The notes beneath the pieces were generated by a model that ran no database searches, was not told where the DNA came from, and saw only the letters and a list, made by a program, of their open reading frames with translations. The position numbers and the translations under genes were made by a program. From Paenibacillus mangrovi (GTDB lineage: Bacteria > Bacillota > Bacilli > Paenibacillales > Paenibacillaceae), in the NCBI RefSeq assembly GCF_022898935.1, contig NZ_JALIRP010000003.1, forward strand, positions 62,001-126,000: DNA of 64,000 bases, given 5' to 3'. Positions 8,399-17,938 of the stretch are shown in pieces; position 1 is the stretch's first letter; each line of letters starts with the position of its first letter.

Positions 8399-9574
8399 TT
8401 AAACCGCAGCAGCCTTCTCTTGAGCAGGACTGTAAATTTTCAATTTGATCAGAATCAGCACGAACGCCAGCACCGCAAAGAGCATTCCGCTCCAAACCAG
8501 CTGATGAATGCCGAGCCGGGAGATGAACCAGCCTCCAAGTGAAGATCCGAGCGTAATGCCCAGGTTCGAAAAGGAAACGAACAGGCTGTTGCCGAATTCG
8601 GGTGCATCTTTCACCTCCGTCATCAGCCAGGTTTGACTGATAATAAGACCGCCGGAGTGAACCATGCCCCAGAGGAACACGACAAGGAGCATCGGTACAA
8701 AGGAGTTCCCGAAGACATACACAAGCAGATAAATGATTAGGTAAAGCAGCGGAAAAGCAACGACCGTCTTGATCATGTTTTTTTGCAGCGAACCCCCAAA
8801 CAGGAAGTTTCCGACGATCATAATCACGCCAAACACCATTAGCATGATGCTGATCCAGGACCCGCTCATGTGCGTAACCTGTCCCAGATATTCGGCGAAA
8901 TAGCTGTACACCGAGAACATGGCCGCGAAGATGCAGCACACAGCCGCAATATTCAGCCACACGGCAGGTTTCCGCAGAATACCCACCTGCTTTCCGTAAG
9001 ACATTTTCTCCTGAACCGGCATGGAAGGCAGTAGGACCAGAATTCCCACAAAAGCGATTGTGTTCACGGCAGCTGCGAACAAGAACGCCGCTTCCAGCGA
9101 GATTTGCTCTGCCAAGTAGGAGGTCAGCGGTACGCCAAAGGCGAAGCCGACGGTGATGCCCGCGAACACTTTCGTCACCGCCTGACCGCTTTTTTCGGGC
9201 GGAACAAGCTGTGCCGCGGTTACCAGGGCAATCGAAAAAAAGATCGGATGAAAAATGGCAGGGATGATGCGGAACGCTAGCAGCACCTCAAACTGGCTTG
9301 TCAGAACATAAAATACATTGGATATCGCAAACATAAGCACCGACAGGCTCAGGATGAGCTTCCGGTTCATTCCCGAAGCGAGCAGCGTTACGAACGGGCC
9401 GGAGATGGCTACCACCAAAGCAAAGATACTCACCAAAAGACCGGCCTGCGAGGTCGTAATATTGAATCTTTCGGTCACCTGGGGTAGAACCCCTACAATC
9501 CCCATTTCGGTCGTTATGATGCCAAAGACACCCAAAGCCAGCATTAAAATAAGCAGCGGGCTGCTTTTCTTCAT
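8399..9574 (-). CDS. Major facilitator (DHA1-type) efflux transporter
   Basis: A 391-residue, 12-segment protein of the AraJ/PbuE-like DHA1 branch of drug and metabolite exporters. It opens MKKSSPLLILMLALGVFGIITTEMGIVGVLPQV, with a modified motif A between segments 2 and 3 (LLASGMNRKLIL). The gene follows an ArsR-type regulator on the same strand, separated by a terminator and two copies of a 24-bp operator-like repeat. This suggests its own regulated promoter. The exported compound is unknown. Confidence 0.88.
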   Translation of the reverse strand: MKKSSPLLILMLALGVFGIITTEMGIVGVLPQVTERFNITTSQAGLLVSIFALVVAISGPFVTLLASGMNRKLILSLSVLMFAISNVFYVLTSQFEVLLAFRIIPAIFHPIFFSIALVTAAQLVPPEKSGQAVTKVFAGITVGFAFGVPLTSYLAEQISLEAAFLFAAAVNTIAFVGILVLLPSMPVQEKMSYGKQVGILRKPAVWLNIAAVCCIFAAMFSVYSYFAEYLGQVTHMSGSWISIMLMVFGVIMIVGNFLFGGSLQKNMIKTVVAFPLLYLIIYLLVYVFGNSFVPMLLVVFLWGMVHSGGLIISQTWLMTEVKDAPEFGNSLFVSFSNLGITLGSSLGGWFISRLGIHQLVWSGMLFAVLAFVLILIKLKIYSPAQEKAAAV

Positions 9575-9607
9575 ATCATCTTCTCTCCAATCTGATTACA
9601 TCATATT

Positions 9608-9703
9608 TATATATCTATATATTTGGATATGTTTTCTCTCTCCCCTTCCTTGTCGTTAAGCTACCATAACATCAGCCATTATATATCTATTTATATGGAT
9701 ATG
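9608..9703 (-). promoter_or_regulatory. Two 24-bp direct repeats, likely operators for the ArsR-type regulator
   Basis: Copy 1 (9608-9631) and copy 2 (9680-9703) both read TATATATCTAT-x2-AT-x2-GGATATG-like, with 2-3 mismatches, 72 bases apart. Both lie in the promoter region of the MFS gene. AT-rich imperfect dyads of this kind are typical ArsR/SmtB operators. The assignment to the neighbouring regulator is inferred from position. Confidence 0.6.
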
Positions 9704-9718
9704 TAAATATGTGAGTAC

Positions 9719-9743
9719 AAAAAAAGGAGTCGCCTCCTTTTTT
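9719..9743 (-). terminator. Terminator after the ArsR-type gene
   Basis: A symmetrical AAAAAAGGAG/CTCCTTTTTT stem with a four-base loop lies 10 bases after the regulator stop codon. It separates the regulator transcript from the efflux gene. Confidence 0.85.
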
Positions 9744-9752
9744 CAGCTACAT

Positions 9753-10064
9753 CTATAATTCAGTTCGAACATATTCGGCAAAGGCCTGGATCGTTTTCTC
9801 GTTGCGCCGGTAAAAGGTCCATTTGCCCACCCGCTCCGCTTCCAGCAGCCCGGCTTTCTGCATCGTACATAAATAACTGGAAACGACAGACTGCGCCAGA
9901 CCAGTCAGATTCTGAATATCGCTTACGCAGGCACCTACTTTAATCGTGAGCCCATGCTCTAGATAGGGCGTTTCATCAAAGTACTGCTCCGGATGTTTGA
10001 GCCAGAACAAAATTTGCCGGCGCGTATCGTTGGATAATGCTTTTAAGATTAAGGACGGTTCCAT
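9753..10064 (-). CDS. ArsR-family winged-helix transcriptional regulator
   Basis: 103 residues with the compact ArsR fold: an N-terminal LKALSNDTRRQILFWL helix, a recognition helix region (GLAQSVVSSYLCTMQKAGLL) and a wing (ERVGKWTFYRRNE). A Cys in GACVSDIQNLTG lies at the place of the metal-binding helix, but there is no full CxC pair, so a classic metal sensor is not supported. Position beside the MFS gene and the twin operator repeats argues for control of that efflux pump. Confidence 0.88.
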   Translation of the reverse strand: MEPSLILKALSNDTRRQILFWLKHPEQYFDETPYLEHGLTIKVGACVSDIQNLTGLAQSVVSSYLCTMQKAGLLEAERVGKWTFYRRNEKTIQAFAEYVRTEL

Positions 10065-10118
10065 ACTCTTTTCGATCCTTTTTCATAAATTTATCGCGGC
10101 TTTGGGGAAGATCCTGCT

Positions 10119-10595
10119 CTACCACACGGGCCGCAGCTTTTGCGGCAAATCCTCTTCGCCTACGAATTGAATAATCTGTTTCAAATCCGAACGCATCGTA
10201 TTCAAGTGGTTAGGACCGATAATCCCTCCCCAACGATTTTCAATATTCATATAGATGCTCTCCTTGGCCTTGATGAGTGCCCAGCCGCGCTCAGTAAGCA
10301 CAACCAGTTTACCTCTTCCGTCTGAGGGATGGGGCCTCCGGATGACATAACCGCGTTCCTCTAGGTAGTCTAGCATCTGGCTTACCGCCTGCTTGGAAAT
10401 ACCCAAAAGCTCAACCAACGTCTTTGCCGTGGCTCCGTCCGGAATCAGCCCTTGGAACAAAAACCCGTGCATAGGCCGGATATCATCGAATCCAAGCTCA
10501 ACCAGCCGCTGATGAAGCTCCTGATTGAGAGTGCTGAAGGCGAGCGAGAACAGTGTTGCCAAATCATCTTGATGTCGACGGGGTGTTTTGGGCAT
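10119..10595 (-). CDS. MarR-family transcriptional regulator
   Basis: 158 residues with the MarR winged-helix layout: dimerisation helix at the N-terminus, HTH (TAKTLVELLGISKQAVSQMLDYLEERGYV), then the diagnostic wing RRPHPSDGRGKLVVLTERG. It lies 54 bases upstream of the ArsR-type gene on the same strand. The two may be co-transcribed as there is no clear terminator between them. Ligand unknown. Confidence 0.9.
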   Translation of the reverse strand: MPKTPRRHQDDLATLFSLAFSTLNQELHQRLVELGFDDIRPMHGFLFQGLIPDGATAKTLVELLGISKQAVSQMLDYLEERGYVIRRPHPSDGRGKLVVLTERGWALIKAKESIYMNIENRWGGIIGPNHLNTMRSDLKQIIQFVGEEDLPQKLRPVW

Positions 10596-10635
10596 AAGTA
10601 GTACAACTCCTTGCTGTGAATAAAGGTAAAAATTG

Positions 10636-10650
10636 GTCAGTTTAGTTGAC
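10636..10650 (-). promoter_or_regulatory. Short dyad upstream of the MarR gene
   Basis: GTCAGTTTAGTTGAC has 4-bp inverted arms around a 7-base centre, 41 bases before the MarR start. It is a candidate autoregulatory operator, but the arms are short and chance is not excluded. The rest of 10651-10782 shows nothing clear. Confidence 0.3.
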
Positions 10651-10782
10651 TTCTATTTACATTATACCGTTCAAGTTCCGGCAGAATCAAATCGGGACTT
10701 CATTTCCGAAGCGCACATCCCAGGATCTGGAATTGTCTATGACTATCATGTGAACTATTGGGGGAATTGAGTGTATCATTCT

Positions 10783-10829
10783 AAAAAAACTCCAACATCA
10801 GACGTCCACTGTGACGGTGATATTGGAGT
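10783..10829 (-). terminator. Terminator after the helicase gene
   Basis: ACTCCAA (10789-10795) pairs with TTGGAGT (10823-10829), extended by ATCA/TGAT and GTC/GAC. On the minus strand it ends in seven T. It lies about 40 bases after the helicase stop codon. Confidence 0.88.
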
Positions 10830-10867
10830 AAAATATTTATCCTATAGACAATTTAGCATCTTAATCA

Positions 10868-12817
10868 TCAAGCCTGTTCCTGCAGCTCTACGCCGTCAGG
10901 AAGCACAGCCAGTACCCGCTCTCTGACGACGGGGCTCTCTCGCATTTCCTCGCCCAGAATCACGACGATTCCGCGGTCATCCCGCGAACGGATCAGCCTT
11001 CCGATTCCCTGTCTAAAGCGAAGCAGCATGTACGGCAGATCCACTTCTTCGAACGGATCGGCGGCTGCATTCCGCTTAGCAATAAATACCGGATCATGCG
11101 GCGGGAACGGCAGCGACCAAATGATGACGTTCGATAGCGATGGTCCAGGCACATCCAGACCTTCCCATAGGCTGACCGCGCACAGCACGCTCTCTTCCTC
11201 GCGCTGGAACGCCGAAATCAGATGGCTGATCTCCCCATCGCCTTCGAAATAGAACTTCATACCGACAAGCCCGGGCTCAGAAGCAGCCTTTTGCTTGAAC
11301 AACCGTAGCTCCTCCCGGGATTTGAAGAGGATCAGGGCCCTTCCTCCGGTTCGGTTCAGCATCCGTACGGCTTGTTTCATTTTGCCGTCAAAACCGTCTG
11401 AAAGACTCCATTCCGGAGCCAAGGCCTCCATCTGCTGCTCATATTCATAGGGAGAGGCAACCGAAAAGGACAGGAAGCTATTGATCCCGAGGCTGTCCGC
11501 TACGTACCGGAAGGAGCCATCGACAGAGAGAGTCGCCGACGAGAATACAATCGGCATCTTGAGGCCAAACACATGCTCTTCCAGCACTTCCTTCACGCTT
11601 TTCGGCATAATGGAGAGCGTAAGTCCCTCCGGACTCTCCGTTACCCAGCAGATCAAGGCTTCCGAACGCTCAAACAGCATCAGCGCCTTTTGCATCATCT
11701 CCAGATGCTCCTCCACGATCCGAAGCTGGTAGTCATCGAGCGTATACAGTTCGCTTTCAAACACCAGCTCTTCCTCGATCGCCGTCAGCAGCCCCCGAAA
11801 CTGATGTACCTCCCGCAGCAGCTCATCGCTGAGCATGATTTCTTTTCGGTCCGAACCTGGAATGAGGCGGCTATTACGGCCAAAAGCGGAAAACATCGCT
11901 TCGCTCTGCACGATGGCGTCGTCAATAAGTACGGCAAGCGCCTCACGGATCTCATTTTGCAAAAGACGCGTAATGAGCTCTTCAAAGACGACATGCTTCA
12001 TCTTATATCCCAGCGCCTTCATCGCAGCGGACTCCAGGAGATGCCCCTCGTCAAACACAACGGAGGAATGCTCAGGCAGGAGAGGCAGCTGTCCTTCGCG
12101 CTTGCGGCCATCATACGTCCAGACATGCTCCAGATAATAATCATGCGAGCAAATAATCAAATCGGCCGAGCGCCGGTAATGATCTCGCGACAGCGTCTGT
12201 CCGCAGCGGTGGCGCCGATCGCAGGTGAAGCAGTCCTGGAAGGAATCCCAGTTGATTTTCTGCCACTGCTCATCACTCAGTTGCGGATAATCCCGCCGGT
12301 CTCCGTAAGCATGAAAGGACTGCATCGGAGCATGGGAATACACAAAATCCGGCAGGCCGGTGGCAATACTGTCCCACAGCATCTCTTCATCGCCCTTCAT
12401 GCGGGCTTCATCCAGCTTACGCAGGCACAGATACTGATCCGGTGATTTGCCAAGACGCGCATCGATCATGAGGTCCAAATGCCGCGCCAACTTGGCGATA
12501 TCACCCTCCGGCTTGACCAGCTGTTCAATCAGGGACTCATCGGCGCAGGCAATGACTGCCGGTTTGCGCGTATAACGCGCGTAGCACACAGCGTACAAGA
12601 GATACACCAGCGTTTTGCCCGTGCCTACGCCCGCTTCGGCGAAAATCGTTTTTTTCTCGGCAAAAGCCTTTTCTAGTTGAAACGCCATATATATCTGCTC
12701 ATCACGGACCTCAAAGCCCGCTTCAGGCAGCAATTCGTAAAATACATCCGCCACCCATTCACCCGCTTGCTGAATAAAAGGCCGTGCAGGATCATACGCA
12801 AAAGGGTACCGTTCCAC
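10868..12817 (-). CDS. DinG/XPD-like superfamily 2 DNA helicase
   Basis: About 649 residues. Walker A is AEAGVGTGKT, the Walker B/DEAH-type box is FDEGHLLES, and motif VI is FRQGIGRLIRS. Four Cys placed between motifs Ia and II (one in QYLCLRK and three in DCFTCDRRHRCGQ) match the 4Fe-4S cluster site of XPD/DinG/YoaA helicases. There is no N-terminal exonuclease domain, unlike the 930-residue Bacillus DinG, so it is the short form. The longest frame starts at GTG 12862, but GGAGG lies 10 bases before the GTG at 12817, which I prefer. Role: ATP-driven 5'-3' unwinding in DNA repair. Confidence 0.9.
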   Translation of the reverse strand: MERYPFAYDPARPFIQQAGEWVADVFYELLPEAGFEVRDEQIYMAFQLEKAFAEKKTIFAEAGVGTGKTLVYLLYAVCYARYTRKPAVIACADESLIEQLVKPEGDIAKLARHLDLMIDARLGKSPDQYLCLRKLDEARMKGDEEMLWDSIATGLPDFVYSHAPMQSFHAYGDRRDYPQLSDEQWQKINWDSFQDCFTCDRRHRCGQTLSRDHYRRSADLIICSHDYYLEHVWTYDGRKREGQLPLLPEHSSVVFDEGHLLESAAMKALGYKMKHVVFEELITRLLQNEIREALAVLIDDAIVQSEAMFSAFGRNSRLIPGSDRKEIMLSDELLREVHQFRGLLTAIEEELVFESELYTLDDYQLRIVEEHLEMMQKALMLFERSEALICWVTESPEGLTLSIMPKSVKEVLEEHVFGLKMPIVFSSATLSVDGSFRYVADSLGINSFLSFSVASPYEYEQQMEALAPEWSLSDGFDGKMKQAVRMLNRTGGRALILFKSREELRLFKQKAASEPGLVGMKFYFEGDGEISHLISAFQREEESVLCAVSLWEGLDVPGPSLSNVIIWSLPFPPHDPVFIAKRNAAADPFEEVDLPYMLLRFRQGIGRLIRSRDDRGIVVILGEEMRESPVVRERVLAVLPDGVELQEQA

Positions 12818-12926
12818 GTTACAATTACCTCCAGATTCCACTTGGAATTCAATCTTTCTCACTTGTCCATACAGACGAACATCCCATTATCACACGCCCT
12901 AGGTGGAATTACAATGGTTTATATTG

Positions 12927-12958
12927 AAAAAGACCCTTCTGCAAATGCAGAGGGTCTT
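12927..12958 (-). terminator. Terminator after the AI-2E-family gene
   Basis: AAGACCCT (12930-12937) pairs with AGGGTCTT (12951-12958), with CTGCA/TGCAG inside. The minus strand ends in TTTTTC. It lies 18 bases after the permease stop codon. Confidence 0.88.
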
Positions 12959-12975
12959 AGGGTGATTCATCTCCG

Positions 12976-14139
12976 TTAATCTATACCTCCGGCTTCAATG
13001 GCTCCTTCCTCGTACAAGCGGGAGCGCACTTTAAACCATTGATAGACATGAGAAACAATGACTTTCAGAACGGCATATCCCGGAACCGCCAGCAGAACGC
13101 CGACGACGCCAAACAGGTTGCCGCTGGTCAGGATAACGAAAATAATTGTAATTGGATGAATCTTGAGCGTTTTGCCCATAACCTGAGGTGAAATAAATTT
13201 CCCTTCGATCAGCTGCACAACCGTCCAGACGATAAGCATCTTCAACAGCATCATCGGCGATGTAACCATGGCCACAACCAAGGCCGGCGTTATCGCAATG
13301 GCCGGTCCCAGGTAAGGCACTACGCTCGTGAAGGCGGCAATGATAGCCAGAATCAGCGAATACTTCAGGCCGATAATAATGTATCCGACAAACAGAAGCG
13401 CACCGATACAGAAGCTGACGATGATCTGACCGCGGATGTAAGAGCTGATCTGATGGTTCATTTCGCTCATCACCCTGTTCGTCTCGCCGCGCAGCTTCGT
13501 AGGTACGAAGCCCAGAATAAAGCCCGGGAGCTTTTTGCCGTCCTTGAGCAGGTAGAACAGGATAAACGGAACGGTCACAATCGCCAGCACCACTTCGATC
13601 AGGCCGCCGACAAAGCCGCCGATTCCCATCCAGGTTTTGTTCAGGAAGGTGGTTGCCTTATCGGAAATCGTCTTAATGACTTCCTGCGGATCGAAGTTAA
13701 TGGAATCCTGGAAGTGATTAATCATATTGCTGCCCATCAAATGCTCAAACTGTACTCGCACCATCTCGATGTATGACGGAAAATTGTTCACCAGGTCCAT
13801 GATTTGATCCCGGATGACCGGTATGACAAGCGTGAGCAGCACGGTAATAACCCCGATAATGAGTACATACAGCATCAAAATGGACTGAATCCGCCCTACT
13901 TTGTGTTTTTCCAGGAAATCCACGATTGGATTCAGCAGATAGTACGCGACTCCCGCGAGGATGATTGGAAGTACTATTGTACTCAACAGCACCATGACCG
14001 GATAAAAAATAAATGATATTTTGCTGAGCACCATAATGTTGAGGCCAATCAAGAGCAGAACCAGGAGAAACAATACAAAACGGTTATTCAGGAAAAACCG
14101 TTTGAAGCGGCTCGCCCAATTCAGGGAAGAATTATCCAT
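12976..14139 (-). CDS. AI-2E-family (PerM/YdiK) transporter
   Basis: 387 residues with about eight hydrophobic segments and a large soluble insert (about 120-170) after the third, the standard layout of the AI-2 exporter-like family. The C-terminal half carries the conserved [16 protein letters not shown] and [17 protein letters not shown] motifs. The family includes Na+/H+ antiporters and putative autoinducer exporters; the substrate here is unknown. The gene starts 3 bases after the CNNM/CorC-type gene stop, so they form an operon. Confidence 0.9.
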   Translation of the reverse strand: MDNSSLNWASRFKRFFLNNRFVLFLLVLLLIGLNIMVLSKISFIFYPVMVLLSTIVLPIILAGVAYYLLNPIVDFLEKHKVGRIQSILMLYVLIIGVITVLLTLVIPVIRDQIMDLVNNFPSYIEMVRVQFEHLMGSNMINHFQDSINFDPQEVIKTISDKATTFLNKTWMGIGGFVGGLIEVVLAIVTVPFILFYLLKDGKKLPGFILGFVPTKLRGETNRVMSEMNHQISSYIRGQIIVSFCIGALLFVGYIIIGLKYSLILAIIAAFTSVVPYLGPAIAITPALVVAMVTSPMMLLKMLIVWTVVQLIEGKFISPQVMGKTLKIHPITIIFVILTSGNLFGVVGVLLAVPGYAVLKVIVSHVYQWFKVRSRLYEEGAIEAGGID

Positions 14140-14142
14140 AAT

Positions 14143-15453
14143 TTATTCCTCGTTTCCCCTTTTCTTAATAATTTCCAGCTTACAGAAACGGTTATGATCC
14201 CTTTCCAGAAGGATAAACGCCACATCGTCCTGCATGAAGGTATCCTTCTCCTCCATCTCATTGTTCTGGCTGTACAGCCATCCACCGATGGTATCCCATT
14301 CTTTGGTATCGATATCGAGATTGAAATAATCATTGATCTCTGATACGGATACCATCCCGTCGACAATTAGGTGATTTTCTTCCAGTTCCTTCATCTCATC
14401 CTCTTCATCGGTATCGAATTCGTCGCGGATCTCTCCCACGATCTCCTCGATGATATCCTCAATCGTCACGATGCCCGAAGTGCCGCCGTATTCATCAATC
14501 AGCAGCGCCATATGCGTGCCTTCGCTCTGCATCCGCTGCAGGAGCACATTGACCGGAGTGACCTCTGAAACAGCCATGATCGGAAGGATCAGCGTGGCCA
14601 CATCGACATGTGGGTTATCCTCATAAGCCAGAAAGAACTGCTTCGTATTGATAATGCCGATCACGTTGTCCTTGCTGCCGTCGATCAGAGGAAAACGGGT
14701 ATATTGCTGCTCTTTAATGACTTCGATATTTTCTTCCCGCGACTTGTTCTTATCGAGGCAGATCATATCGGTGCGCGGAACCATGATCTCCTTGGCCAGC
14801 ATATTGTCAAACGCAAAGATCCGGCTGACATATCCGAATTCATTGTCGTTAATTTTTCCGCCTTCAAGACTTTCACTTAAAATAATCTGCAGCTCTTCCT
14901 CGGAATGGGCTTCCTCATGCTCCGAGGCCGGCTGAATGCCGAACAAACGCACCAGCTGATTCGCCGAACCGTTGAGCAGCCAGATAAACGGGTACATGAT
15001 TTTATTGAACCAAATGATCAGAGGCGAGAACCAAAGTGCGATGGTTTCCGCTTTACGGATCGCTATGGTCTTCGGCGCAAGCTCCCCAATAACCACATGC
15101 AAATAGGTGATCACAACGAAGGCGATGACCAAAGATAAAATCGAGCTTACTTCTTCGGAAAAATGCCATTTTTCAAACAAAGGGTGAAGAATTTTCTCCA
15201 CCGTCGGTTCCCCGAGGAAACCTAAAATGAGCGATGTAATCGTAATCCCTAACTGGCAGGCGGATAAATAACCGTCGAGGTTTGCGAGCACCTTTTTTAC
15301 TGATCCTGCACCCTTACGTCCTTCAGCAATCAACTGATCGACCCGGCTCGATCGGACGCGGATCACTGCAAATTCCACCGCCACGAAAAAGGCCGACAGC
15401 CCGATCAATATAGCAACCAATACTAAATTTAAAATATACCTGTCACTTTCCAT
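14143..15453 (-). CDS. CNNM/CorC-family (UPF0053) membrane protein with CBS domains
   Basis: 436 residues in three parts: DUF21 transmembrane domain (1-190, with GYLSACQLGITITSLILGFLGEP), a CBS pair (about 205-335, including MVPRTDMICLD and DEYGGTSGIVTIEDIIEEIVGEI) and a C-terminal CorC/HlyC domain (about 350-430). This is the architecture of Bacillus MpfA/YhdP-type Mg2+ efflux proteins. A role in Mg2+ (or Co2+) export is family knowledge. It is the first gene of a two-gene operon with the AI-2E-family permease. Confidence 0.9.
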   Translation of the reverse strand: MESDRYILNLVLVAILIGLSAFFVAVEFAVIRVRSSRVDQLIAEGRKGAGSVKKVLANLDGYLSACQLGITITSLILGFLGEPTVEKILHPLFEKWHFSEEVSSILSLVIAFVVITYLHVVIGELAPKTIAIRKAETIALWFSPLIIWFNKIMYPFIWLLNGSANQLVRLFGIQPASEHEEAHSEEELQIILSESLEGGKINDNEFGYVSRIFAFDNMLAKEIMVPRTDMICLDKNKSREENIEVIKEQQYTRFPLIDGSKDNVIGIINTKQFFLAYEDNPHVDVATLILPIMAVSEVTPVNVLLQRMQSEGTHMALLIDEYGGTSGIVTIEDIIEEIVGEIRDEFDTDEEDEMKELEENHLIVDGMVSVSEINDYFNLDIDTKEWDTIGGWLYSQNNEMEEKDTFMQDDVAFILLERDHNRFCKLEIIKKRGNEE

Positions 15454-15560
15454 TGATGCATTTCTCCTTATAAATTTATCATATATAATTCACTAACATG
15501 CTTATACGGAATTTTAGTAGCTTAGGTTTCAACACCGTTTTAGAAAAATGCAAGCCATGA

Positions 15561-15604
15561 AAAAACAGCCCGGAGGCCGTTTCGATCGAAACAGTCTCCG
15601 GGCT
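15561..15604 (-). terminator. Terminator after the DHA2 efflux gene
   Basis: A long stem AGCCCGGAG-x-C-x-GTTTC paired around CGATCG, with two wobbles, is followed on the minus strand by TTTTTT. It lies just after the MFS stop codon at 15623. Confidence 0.92.
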
Positions 15605-15622
15605 CTTCCATATGATTATGGT

Positions 15623-17116
15623 TTAATGTCCAATCATCAGTGACGGATCCGGATTGCCTTCCTCTTCGGACCCCACGGCCGTCTCCTTCGGTTTACGGAG
15701 GATGAGGCAAAGGGCGACGCCCACAACGGCCAAGCATGCCGATAGATAAAATACGTCATCAAATCCAGACACTGCAGCCGTCAGCGGATTTGCTCCCTTA
15801 CCTGCTTCTGTCATGTGATGAGTGACGCGGCTGGTAAGATATCCGGTCATACCTGCGACAGCAAAGGATACAACCACCTGCTGCAGTGCAGACGTCAGCG
15901 AAGTGACGCGGCTTACAATCTGCCTTGGTGCCGCGTTAAGCACATGGGTATTCAGCGGCATCATGGATAAGCCCATGCCAAATCCCATTCCGCCCAGAAT
16001 CGGCATAATCGTAGAAAGCGAAGTATTCGCGTCAATGTGGCCGAGCAGGAACAGCATCACAGCAATAATGATCAAACCGATAAAAGCGACTGGGCGGGCA
16101 CCGTATTTATCATAGAATTTGCCGCCGATCGGCATAGCGATTCCCGAGCACAGCGCCTGCGGAAGTAGGATTAGACCGGTTTCCAAAGGCGTAAACTGGC
16201 GGATGTTCTGAAGGTACAGCGGAACAAACAGCATACTGCCGAACAAGGAAGCCTGCATGATCCATGTGAGGATAATTCCCCGGGTGAAATCGGAAGAGCG
16301 GAATACCCGCAGCTCAAGCAGCGGATTTTTATGAACGAGCTCCACGATGATAAACAGAATCAATGCGACTCCACCCACGAGAAGACCGACTTCAGCTCCT
16401 GTAGAGGTCCAGGACACGCTACCGCCCTCGTTTACGCCGTAAGCCAGCATAGAGAACGCGATTGGAGCCAGAATAATGCCCAGCAGATCCAACTGTTTCG
16501 GTGCGTTGTGGTCTGCTTTAGGCAGATAAGCAATTCCCAAAATAACGGCAATCACGCCGATCGGTACATTAATCAGGAAAATCCAGCGCCAGTTGGCGTA
16601 TTCAACAAGCCATCCGGAAAGTACCGGACCAAGGGCTGGCGCAAGCAGCATCGGAACCCCGAGCATTCCCATAATGGATCCCCGGCGATCCGGAGGTGCC
16701 AGCTTGAACACCATCGCCATCCCGATCGGAGCTACCATGCCTCCCCCGAGACCCTGAAGCACGCGGAAAATAATGAGCTGGGTTGGAGTTTGAGCAAAAG
16801 AGCAAAGCGCCGACCCAATCACGAACAAAATGACGGTAGTTACAAAAATCTGCTTGGCGCCAAAGCGGTCCGTCATCCAGCCTGCAAGCGGGATAACCGC
16901 CGAAAGGGCAAGCGTATAACCAGTAATCGCCCACTGAATAGTTTTCAAATCGCTGTGGAAAAATTCCACCAGCTTCGGAACCGCCACATTCACGACCGTT
17001 CCATCCAAAATAACCATGATCATGCCAACAATAATAGCCAGAAGCGGCGGAAGAATCGCCTTCAGCGAGAACGGCGCTTCCTCTATGGCGGGATTGCCCG
17101 CCAATGGTTTAGACAT
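15623..17116 (-). CDS. DHA2-family (EmrB/QacA, 14-segment) multidrug efflux transporter
   Basis: 497 residues with 14 expected membrane segments. Family motifs include DGTVVNVAVPKL (motif D1), AGWMTDRFGAKQIF (motif A) and LQGLGGGMVAPIGMAMV and GPVLSGWLVEY (motif C-like). The ATG at 17116 follows GGAG by 7 bases; an upstream in-frame GTG at 17128 would add four residues. It lies 60 bases after a TetR-type regulator and is probably co-transcribed with it. Role: proton-driven export of amphipathic drugs; substrates unknown. Confidence 0.92.
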   Translation of the reverse strand: MSKPLAGNPAIEEAPFSLKAILPPLLAIIVGMIMVILDGTVVNVAVPKLVEFFHSDLKTIQWAITGYTLALSAVIPLAGWMTDRFGAKQIFVTTVILFVIGSALCSFAQTPTQLIIFRVLQGLGGGMVAPIGMAMVFKLAPPDRRGSIMGMLGVPMLLAPALGPVLSGWLVEYANWRWIFLINVPIGVIAVILGIAYLPKADHNAPKQLDLLGIILAPIAFSMLAYGVNEGGSVSWTSTGAEVGLLVGGVALILFIIVELVHKNPLLELRVFRSSDFTRGIILTWIMQASLFGSMLFVPLYLQNIRQFTPLETGLILLPQALCSGIAMPIGGKFYDKYGARPVAFIGLIIIAVMLFLLGHIDANTSLSTIMPILGGMGFGMGLSMMPLNTHVLNAAPRQIVSRVTSLTSALQQVVVSFAVAGMTGYLTSRVTHHMTEAGKGANPLTAAVSGFDDVFYLSACLAVVGVALCLILRKPKETAVGSEEEGNPDPSLMIGH

Positions 17117-17176
17117 AGTTTTCTCCACTCATTTCTATATGTTTTTTATATTTTTCAAAACTGAGGATGGCTGTAT

Positions 17177-17830
17177 TCAGCTCTGTTTGTATTTGTGAAA
17201 ATAAAGGCTGAACAGCATCTCGATCTGCTGCTTAAGCTCAGGCAGATGAATTTCCGGCGCAGGTTCATCTCCAGCCGCATTCATATAAGACTTCATGATC
17301 ACCGGATAAAAAACCGCACCATGGAGCTGAACCATCATGCCGCTTAGCACGGTTTCATCAGATTCATGTGTGATTTCCCTTAACGTGCTGATCATCTTCT
17401 CTGTTTTCATGACTTTGCTGTAACGTGCAAATTCATGCTGTGAGCAGCAAATCAGACGGCTCTGATCCATTATTTCCTTGGCAAGACCGGGATACTGCTG
17501 CAAATGGCTGAGATAGCGGTAATAAAACAGCTTCAGCCGCTCAATCGGCTCCTGAGATTCATCATCCAGTACGGCAAAGGCATCGTCAAAGGTTGCGACC
17601 AGTTTGCCGATCGCCTTGGAGAGAAGCTTCTCCTTGGAGCCAAAATGATAATTCACGAGCGCCAAATTGATATCTGCCTTCTCGGCAATCCTGCGCAGTG
17701 TCGCACATCCGACCCCTTCCTCACGAATCAGCTCGACGGTAGCGTTTAATATGTCCATCTTCGTATCTACTCCAGTGGTATGTTCTGAGCTGTCATCCTT
17801 TATCAAGGCGGGTTCCGTCCCCCTCTCCAA
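17177..17830 (-). CDS. TetR-family transcriptional regulator
   Basis: 217 residues in the longest frame, opening with TTG at 17830. The TetR N-terminal HTH is clear (MDILNATVELIREEG then TLRRIAEKADINLALVNYHFGSKEKLLSKAI). The ligand domain is not informative. The first 20 or so residues are unlike other family members, so a later start (for example M25 at 17758) is possible. It precedes the DHA2 efflux gene, and a strong AT-rich palindrome sits just upstream of its start. Most likely it represses both genes until a drug binds. Confidence 0.88.
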   Translation of the reverse strand: MERGTEPALIKDDSSEHTTGVDTKMDILNATVELIREEGVGCATLRRIAEKADINLALVNYHFGSKEKLLSKAIGKLVATFDDAFAVLDDESQEPIERLKLFYYRYLSHLQQYPGLAKEIMDQSRLICCSQHEFARYSKVMKTEKMISTLREITHESDETVLSGMMVQLHGAVFYPVIMKSYMNAAGDEPAPEIHLPELKQQIEMLFSLYFHKYKQS

Positions 17831-17846
17831 TATATATAAAATTTAA

Positions 17847-17875
17847 ATTAAACATCGTTTAATACATCGTTTAAT
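17847..17875 (-). promoter_or_regulatory. Palindromic operator upstream of the TetR gene
   Basis: TTAAACATCGTTTAA (17848-17862) is a perfect 6-bp dyad around ATC. A second ACATCGTTTAA follows at once, and the outer arms ATTAAAC/GTTTAAT (17847 and 17869) form a longer dyad. Such overlapping 15-bp boxes bind pairs of TetR dimers in other systems. Confidence 0.68.
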
Positions 17876-17938
17876 TTAACTGCAGATCATGTAAATGTCA
17901 ATATATTTTCAGAAAAATTTTCAACAAAACTTACAATA

